Source: Ophioceras dolichostomum (taxonomy: Eukaryota > Ascomycota > Sordariomycetes > Magnaporthales > Ophioceraceae). Taken from it: a stretch of 11,648 nucleotides of DNA. The DNA is taken from positions 1 to 11,648 of the forward strand of contig PYST01000622.1 of assembly GCA_003049485.1 (NCBI GenBank), given 5' to 3'. Numbering within the stretch: the stretch's first letter is position 1; every line of letters begins with the position of its first letter. Under the pieces are notes generated by a model. The model ran no database searches and was not told the DNA's origin. It worked only from the letters and a program-made list of their open reading frames with translations. Shown one piece after another: positions 6,412-11,648 of this stretch. A program made the translations under genes and the position numbers.

Positions 6412-9400
6412 TCAAGCAGTAGCAACGACAGCAACAGGAGCCGCAGCGGTAGCAGCGGCAGCCTCAGCCGCCACAGGAGCGGCGGCGTCAGCACCACCGC
6501 TACCACCACCGAGAAGCTCAAGCACCTTGTTAACAACCGCACTGGGATATCCCCTACCCAGCATCTCCGACACGACCTCCTTAGCCAGCTCCCGCTGCTC
6601 AACAGCCAGGTACGCGCGCGTCATAGCCTCGTACGTGCTGGGCTCGCGCCTGTCCGCGCCAACAGCATCATACACGGCGCGGGCCCGCTCGATGTCGCGC
6701 TCGGCCGCCCAGCCGTGGATCAGCGTGTTGGCGATGTAGGGCGTCATCTCGACGCGGCGGCGGCGCATCTCACCGAGCAGAGGCTCCGTGTCGGCCACGC
6801 GGTGATTGGCAACCATGGCCTCGAAGAGGGCCTGGAAGAGGCACGACGCGGACTGGGCAGAAGAGGAGAAACCGTCCCTCTTCATGACCGAGTCGAAGAT
6901 GCGGCGCGCGCCGGCCATGTCGTGCAGGACGCAGCCGCGCGCGTGGATCAGCGACGCGTAGTGCACCGGCTCCGGCTTCTGGCCGGAGGCGCGGATGCGG
7001 TCCAGGACGGCCTCGGCGGCGGCCATGTCGACGGGCTCGAGCGTGGCGTGGGTGTCGACGAGCAGCTTGAAGGTGTGGGCCGTGGGCTGGATCCCCCGCT
7101 TGGTCATGCGCTCGTAGTAGGCGAGCACCTTCTCCTTGTCGCGCTTGGTGCCCAGGAAGAACTGCATCATGCTGTTGTAGGGGGCCGGACGCGCCTTGTA
7201 GTTGGGCATGGCCTCCATCTCGTCGAACAGCTCCTCGGCGAACTTCTCGTCGGACACGCGGCAGAGCGCGTTGACGATGGTGCCGTACGTGACCGAGGTC
7301 GGCTTGATGCCCAGCGCGCGCATCTCGGCGAAGTAGAACAGGCAGTCGTCGATGCGGCGGGCCTTGCCGAGCTTGCCGATCAGGGCGTTGTACAGGAAGG
7401 AGGTGGGCTCGACGCCCTCGGCCTTGGCGCGGTGGAAGATCTTGACCGCCTCGGTGGCCTCGTCGAAGGTCTTGGTCGACTCCTTCAGGGTGGTGATGTA
7501 CAGGCCGAAGGTGTTCGCAGAGGGGGTGGCGCCGATGTCGAGCAGCTCCAGGTGGTACTGCTCGGCCATGGCGCGGTTGCCCATCGTCAGCGAGGCGCCC
7601 ACCATGGCGTCCAGGATCGAGGACCAGCCGTAGCGCACGACCGCGAACTGCGGCTGCAGGGGCACGTCCGCGCGGGCCATGGCCAGGATGTCGTTGCACA
7701 GGTCCATCTTGCTCTCACGCGCGGCAGCCGTGATCAGCTTGGCGTACGTGATGTACCGCGGGTGACGGCCGGCCCGACGCATGTTCCGGAAGCGGTTCAG
7801 CGCGTCGTTGAGCTTGGGACCCTTGCGCCCGTGTGACCCCTCGAGGTCATCGGCGATCAGCGACGAGCCCTTGAAGTCCGTGTTGTGCGCGTAAGGGTCA
7901 AAGGTGTCCTCAAAGCTGGAGACCGACGGCGTCGACTCGTAGGGGGACATGACCGAGGCGGTGTCACGGGTGTCGACAAGCCCGCGCTGGCTCATGTACT
8001 GCGAGATAAAGGCAACACCCTCCTCAACCTGATCCTGGAGCTCTTGTTGGCTGGAAAGAGCGCGTATCCTTTCGAACATCATCTCGGATTGAGTGAGACC
8101 CTCCGCCACCTGGCCAGAGCCGATCAGGGCCACGGCGTACATGGTAGTGGGCTCAATGAAGGCAGGCGTCACCTCCATGTCGGGGCTGCTGAGCACGTTC
8201 CAGTACCGCGAGGCAGTGGCAACGTCGCCCTCACGCACACTCAGCGCGAGGAGCGCCATGGCCGGGCTGGTGCCGTACAGTACGTGGTCCGGCAGGTTGG
8301 CGAAGGCTGCAACGGCAGTGTGCTTGTCACCGCCATCCGCGGCCGCGCTCGCAACCTCGCTCATGGTGGGACCCCTAGTCTCATCCTCGACCGCCTGTGC
8401 CCACCTCAAGGCCTCCTGAAAGATCCCTCGGTGGATGAAGGCCTTGACGAAGCCAGCGCTGATGATAGCATCCTTCATCTCCACAGCCCTAACGCCGTAC
8501 TCCTTGATGATCTTCTTGTAGAACTTCATGGCGCCGTCAAGCTTGTCGGAGATCACGTACGCGTTGATGACGGAGGCGTACACCTGGTCGTCAAGGCGGT
8601 CTAGGAGAGTCGAGCGGCCCTCGTCGTGGGCGATGGCGAGGTTCTTGTACTCGGTGTAGCACTCGACGGCGCTAACCAGGTCGCCCGAGTTGGCAAAAGC
8701 AGTGATCATGGCCGGGAAGGTCGCCGCGAAGGGGGTCGTCTGGCTGCGCTCCATCTGCTCGAAGAGCCAGAGCATCTCGGTGAGACGGCCGGACTGCGCA
8801 CAAGCTGAGATCACCTGGTGGTACGTCTCAGCCGAGTAAGACGCCTTGTTGGCCGATACGGACGACTTGAAGAGCTGGATGGCGAGGTCGAGCCTATCGT
8901 CCTCGGACAGAATAGCATGTTCCAACTCGTGGGAGGCCAGCATGAACTTGCCGGGCTCGTCCATGCCACCAAACCGCACCCGCTTCTCCTCGAGGAGCTT
9001 CTTCTGCGACGTGACCTCTAGCGACCGAGAGGCCAGGAGACCGACGAGGATGTTGTAGGTGTCGCTGTCTGGCGACACCTTGCGCCGCATCATGTCCGTG
9101 TAGACATCCAGGGCCTTGGAGACGACCTCAATCTTCTCCGAGGGGAGGTGGATGGCGGCCATCAGCAGCGCGTTGTAGGCAGTGGCCGTGGGCCGGATGC
9201 TGGCCACTAGCATGGCCTCGAACACGGCTGGGATCTCGGCATACCGGGCAGACTCCGCGAGGCTGGTGAGGTGGTCGGCGTAGGTCTGCGCTTGGGGATC
9301 GACCGGCGGGGTGGCCGTCCTGGCGATGCTGGCCGGGGTGCGTGTCCTCGAGATGGGAGTGCGGGCACCCGAGATGGGCAGGTCTACAGGTGCCGGCGTC

Positions 9401-9987
9401 GCGGCCCGCTCAGACTGCTCCTCGAGGCTCTCCAACTTCTGGCGCGCCTCGATCTCCTTCTCAATGGCTGCGTCGATGTGGGCGAGCACGGCCTGCTCCT
9501 CAGGGGTCATGGGCCGGGCGTCGACATCTTCCGATACCTGCGCGGCCCTCTCCACGCCCTCAGCGCCTGGGTCCCGAACCTCTGCACCAAAGATGGATGC
9601 CTGTGACGGCTTCCACTCGATGGTCTTCGGGAACTCGTACGGGACTATGCGCTCCACCTCGCCCTCCTGCTCTGCTCCTGCCTTCTGAAGGCTCTCGAAG
9701 TACCCATCGAGGCCGCCATGGCCAGTGGACCGGTCATGGCGGTGCTCGGGAGGGACAAGAGAGCTGACCGCAGTTTGGAAGGCGGTCTGAAGGGTGAGGG
9801 AGTTTGTGAGCCGGCTGATCCGCGCGGCGGTGCTGTGCCGCCTTGCGAAGGTCGGCCGGTTCTGAGGGTTTAGAACATTGTGGTGGTGGGTGGCGGCTAC
9901 GACGGACTGCGCGTAGCCGGTGGTGAACGACTTGGAAAATCCTTGGCGGATGAAGTTCTGGTAGAGCGAGGAGTAGATAGAGGGCAT
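6412..9987 (-). CDS. Mitochondrial pentatricopeptide repeat protein, CYA-5/PET309-like
   Basis: A 1191-residue protein with an N-terminus that fits a mitochondrial presequence: residues 1-60 are rich in Ser, Arg, Thr and aromatics, almost free of acidic residues, and contain ARRHSTAAR (48-56) as a plausible cleavage region. A Glu/Lys/Arg-rich helical or coiled-coil stretch (161-195) and an Arg/Thr/Pro linker (208-228) follow. PPR-like helix pairs are clear at about 235-315, 388-445, 468-500 and especially 745-1145, for example PTSFLYNALIGKLGKARRID and PTSVTYGTIVNALCRVSDEK. Such proteins bind RNA in the matrix. Large fungal members include Neurospora CYA-5 and yeast PET309, which promote COX1 mRNA expression. 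That assignment is by general resemblance, so no symbol is given. An in-frame TAA directly precedes the ATG, so no upstream coding exon can join in this frame. The C-terminus (1160-1191) is a Gly/Ala low-complexity tail. The gene is convergent with DBP7. Confidence 0.93.
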   Translation of the reverse strand: MPSIYSSLYQNFIRQGFSKSFTTGYAQSVVAATHHHNVLNPQNRPTFARRHSTAARISRLTNSLTLQTAFQTAVSSLVPPEHRHDRSTGHGGLDGYFESLQKAGAEQEGEVERIVPYEFPKTIEWKPSQASIFGAEVRDPGAEGVERAAQVSEDVDARPMTPEEQAVLAHIDAAIEKEIEARQKLESLEEQSERAATPAPVDLPISGARTPISRTRTPASIARTATPPVDPQAQTYADHLTSLAESARYAEIPAVFEAMLVASIRPTATAYNALLMAAIHLPSEKIEVVSKALDVYTDMMRRKVSPDSDTYNILVGLLASRSLEVTSQKKLLEEKRVRFGGMDEPGKFMLASHELEHAILSEDDRLDLAIQLFKSSVSANKASYSAETYHQVISACAQSGRLTEMLWLFEQMERSQTTPFAATFPAMITAFANSGDLVSAVECYTEYKNLAIAHDEGRSTLLDRLDDQVYASVINAYVISDKLDGAMKFYKKIIKEYGVRAVEMKDAIISAGFVKAFIHRGIFQEALRWAQAVEDETRGPTMSEVASAAADGGDKHTAVAAFANLPDHVLYGTSPAMALLALSVREGDVATASRYWNVLSSPDMEVTPAFIEPTTMYAVALIGSGQVAEGLTQSEMMFERIRALSSQQELQDQVEEGVAFISQYMSQRGLVDTRDTASVMSPYESTPSVSSFEDTFDPYAHNTDFKGSSLIADDLEGSHGRKGPKLNDALNRFRNMRRAGRHPRYITYAKLITAAARESKMDLCNDILAMARADVPLQPQFAVVRYGWSSILDAMVGASLTMGNRAMAEQYHLELLDIGATPSANTFGLYITTLKESTKTFDEATEAVKIFHRAKAEGVEPTSFLYNALIGKLGKARRIDDCLFYFAEMRALGIKPTSVTYGTIVNALCRVSDEKFAEELFDEMEAMPNYKARPAPYNSMMQFFLGTKRDKEKVLAYYERMTKRGIQPTAHTFKLLVDTHATLEPVDMAAAEAVLDRIRASGQKPEPVHYASLIHARGCVLHDMAGARRIFDSVMKRDGFSSSAQSASCLFQALFEAMVANHRVADTEPLLGEMRRRRVEMTPYIANTLIHGWAAERDIERARAVYDAVGADRREPSTYEAMTRAYLAVEQRELAKEVVSEMLGRGYPSAVVNKVLELLGGGSGGADAAAPVAAEAAAATAAAPVAVVATA

Positions 9988-10470
9988 TTAGGAGACTCCA
10001 GGAGGGTAAGGAAGCTGTTCAGAAGGACGACATTGGTTAGTCAATAGCCAACAAGTGGAACAAACGCGCCTGGTCGGCCTTGATCGACAGCACACGCGAG
10101 CACACGAAATTCCTCCCTCACGCGCACGTGCTATGGCAAGCCGATTCCGTGCATCTCCAGCTACCGGCTTAACGCGAAGACGGCGCGACGGCGAGAATGA
10201 AGAGAGCTCCCGAGGACAAAGAATCCAAGGGCGAGACAAGTCGCGGCACACGGCAGATCAAGAGCCCTTGCGGGAGCGACCCGGGTCAGGAGGCGGCGAA
10301 GTCGCGCGACAGGTCCGTCAAGATCTGACCACACATGATGCGACGACACGCCACCACACTTCGAGGTGCTGCAAGAAAGGGCCCCAAAAAAAGGTTCTGG
10401 ACAAGACGAGTGGGAAGAAACGGCCACTACTTACGGGATTAGATAAACAAAGTCGTATTTGCAGGTTCAT
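9988..10470 (-). CDS. Predicted spliced upstream ORF ending at the PPR start codon
   Basis: If the leader intron (10434-10015) is removed, the ATG at 10470-10468 opens a 20-codon frame. Exon 1 gives MNLQIRLCLSNP (10470-10435) and exon 2 gives LPYPPGVS (10014-9991), with the stop TAA at 9990-9988. The stop touches the main ATG, giving UAAAUG. The frame is closed upstream by TAA at 10512-10510, so this is its first in-frame start. Such an arrangement can allow termination followed by reinitiation. The peptide matches nothing I recognise, and its existence depends on the intron and on transcription starting beyond 10470. Confidence 0.4.
10015..10434 (-). other. Candidate 420-nt leader intron of the PPR gene
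   Basis: Read on the minus strand, CCC|GTAAGTAGTG gives a consensus donor beginning at 10434. A GACTAACC branch element (CTAAC, 10040-10036) lies about 20 nt before the acceptor GAACAG, which ends at 10015. All three signals fit fungal introns and are in the right order and spacing at the 3' end. The length is long for this group but usual for leader introns. It leaves a second leader exon of only 27 nt before the start codon. Confidence 0.6.
10125..10134 (+). promoter_or_regulatory. CACGTG element upstream of the PPR gene
   Basis: A palindromic E-box CACGTG (10125-10130) is followed by CTAT. The same 10-mer CACGTGCTAT occurs at 2785-2794 just before DBP7. Here it falls inside the candidate leader intron, about 140 bp from the start codon. 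bHLH factors bind such sites in fungi, but no specific factor can be named. Confidence 0.3.
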
Positions 10471-10893
10471 TTGACAGCACCAACGCCGCCAAACAAACGC
10501 GCTTTTTCTTTATTAAATTCGAATGGGGTGATGGAAGGAAAAGAGAGGAAGAAGAAAGAAGAGAGAAAGACAGGGAGGATTGGATCAAGTAGAGGCGAGT
10601 GTGCGAGGAGAGATAAAAGACCTCGGTGCTTCTCCTCCTGTGCTTGCTTCCTTTCTGCAGGAAAATCAACTGGGGCTGGGAATTAGCTGGAAATTTCTCG
10701 GGCGGAGAATACGTGCATGAAAATTTTTGGCGGGTCCCCTTCCCCGGTAAGGGTGGATTCGGAAGCTTGGTCTTAGTCAGGGTGGGAAAACGCGGGAGCG
10801 GAGGTGGGAGATGCGCCAAACCTGCGCCAAGGTGAGTCACAAGCCTGAGGCACTTTTTTACATGAACACGCACTCTTTTGGGAGGTTGTAAAA

Positions 10894-10932
10894 CTACCTA
10901 ATCCAGAATAGGTAGGATTGGTTGGATTAGTT
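10894..10932. repeat. Inverted repeat plus 9-bp direct repeat
   Basis: CTACCTA (10894-10900) and TAGGTAG (10909-10915) form perfect 7-bp arms around an 8-nt spacer. Overlapping its right end, GGATTGGTT (10915-10923) is followed by GGATTAGTT (10924-10932), a direct repeat with one mismatch. This could be a dimeric protein-binding site or chance. Confidence 0.6.
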
Positions 10933-11274
10933 GGAGGAAGAAGGAGAAGGACCAAGAAAGAGAAGAGAGAGCAGACAGAAAGAGACATTCGCCCCGATGG
11001 AGCAAACCCTGGGAACAAATACTCGTTCGTTGACCCTGGCGATTCTATGAGATTCTGCCCCTGAGCGCTCTCTTTCGATTCTATCTGCGCCCAACATTGA
11101 AAAGACACATATACTAGAACTTCTTGTTGTCGAAGCTACACCGGTCCAATATTCCGAGACTATCGAGGAGAGGAAAAAAAGAGGGAGGGGCAACGCGTCC
11201 GTTACAGGCATCAGGCAGCTGGCAAGGGCCACGCGGATGACGACTTGTGTGCGAAGGAACCACTCGGAAGCCTC

Positions 11275-11323
11275 GCTCGTTCGCTCGTTCGCTCATTCGC
11301 GTGGCTGGCTTGCTTGCTTGCTT
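11275..11323. repeat. Compound microsatellite (GCTCGTTC and GCTT units)
   Basis: Two perfect GCTCGTTC octamers (11275-11290) and a third with one mismatch (11291-11298) are followed after 9 bp by four GCTT units (11308-11323). It lies in non-coding sequence and is likely length-variable. Confidence 0.85.
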
Positions 11324-11648
11324 GCCCCGCGAATAAATCGGGAGCGCCGGCACCTGGCTTCCTGCAAGAGATTCCAATACCTGAACGTGGAGGGGTGCCG
11401 ATGCTTCTCAATGCCTGCCAGTGCAGGTGCCAATGCCACCATTGCATCCAACATTCATTTCCTGCAGGACGAAGAAGAGAAACCGGATGAAAGGTTGGTG
11501 GTCCAGGTTCTCCAAATCCGCGAGCCATCGTCAGAACGAGAGGGGGAGGCAAAAGTGCGCGGAGGCAAGCTTTGCCGCTAGCCCATCCATCCTGCCGGGA
11601 GAGAGGAGGGAGGCCAATTCAATTCTCTCAGCCTTCGGCTGGCGAGTC

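Larger units (their letters stand above)
10435..11648. other. Upstream region of the PPR gene, no gene recognised
   Basis: About 1.2 kb with no supported gene up to the window edge. Sequence just upstream of the predicted first leader exon has AT-rich elements, including a TATA-like TTTAATAAAG on the minus strand near 10510-10520, a GAAATTTC palindrome (10690-10697) and AAAATTTTT (10720-10728). Farther out are an inverted repeat and microsatellites, listed separately. Overlapping open frames on both strands at 11210-11580 are rich in Ser/Arg/Glu and read through the microsatellites, so I treat them as chance. A small CAGCC/GGCTG hairpin (11629-11641) sits at the edge. Confidence 0.5.

Noticed and set aside
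6770..7699. A 309-codon frame on the minus strand overlapping the PPR gene
   Set aside because: It is a shifted frame of the PPR coding sequence with Arg/Pro/His-rich text and no domain. The PPR frame has recognisable repeats throughout.
6715..7836. A 373-codon open frame on the + strand opposite the PPR gene
   Set aside because: It is exactly antisense to a conserved PPR region. Its composition (Gly, Leu, Val, Arg, His, Asp rich, without motifs) is what GC-rich codon bias produces on the opposite strand.
7885..8604. A 239-codon + strand frame opposite the PPR gene
   Set aside because: It is antisense to conserved coding sequence and has no motif or start context that supports it.
9988..10251. 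An 87-codon minus-strand frame just upstream of the PPR start, considered as part of the protein
   Set aside because: It ends in TAA immediately before the main ATG, so it cannot be an N-terminal extension. Its Cys/Arg-rich text looks non-coding and most of it lies in the predicted intron.
11237..11581. Overlapping open frames on both strands near the right edge
   Set aside because: They read through the microsatellites, give low-complexity Ser/Arg/Glu text, and neither strand has splice or motif support.
1..11648. tRNA or rRNA genes and CRISPR arrays
   Set aside because: I looked for tRNA T-arm motifs such as GGTTCGAATCC and for regularly spaced repeats and saw none. The GGTTCGAG near 1713 lies within transporter homology.

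Overview
The window looks like nuclear DNA of a filamentous ascomycete (Pezizomycotina, most likely Sordariomycetes). The evidence is GC-rich, intronless coding regions, fungal splice signals in the gene leaders (GTAAGT donor, CTAAC branch site), polypyrimidine promoter tracts, and two proteins with clear fungal relatives. Genus and species cannot be told from the sequence.

Layout. Positions 1-1060 carry no gene I can support, only short repeats. From about 1060 to 2208 there is a decayed, truncated gene for a major facilitator superfamily sugar transporter. Recognisable pieces lie in two reading frames, with stop codons, a frameshift, intron-like interruptions and no C-terminal half. From 2209 to about 2620 nothing is recognisable, and the DBP7 leader follows. 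DBP7 (2820-5360, + strand) encodes a DEAD-box-type nucleolar RNA helicase needed to make 60S ribosomal subunits. Positions 5361-6411 are the shared 3' flank of two convergent genes. On the minus strand, 9987-6412 encodes a 1191-residue mitochondrial pentatricopeptide repeat (PPR) protein, probably a factor for mitochondrial mRNA expression of the CYA-5/PET309 kind. Its leader has a well-formed candidate intron (10434-10015). Positions 10435-11648 are the rest of its upstream region, with microsatellites and a small inverted repeat but no gene I can support.

How the parts relate. The two intact genes serve translation in two compartments: DBP7 in cytosolic ribosome production, the PPR protein in mitochondrial gene expression. 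They are convergent, so they share a 3' flank and not a promoter, and no metabolic cluster or mobile system is visible. The most interesting structure is in the two leaders. In the PPR gene, splicing would create a 20-codon upstream ORF whose stop codon touches the main start (UAAAUG). In DBP7, splicing would turn a 9-codon upstream ORF into an in-frame 22-residue N-terminal extension. Both are inferred from sequence and need transcript data. I did not find a clearly new multi-gene system here.
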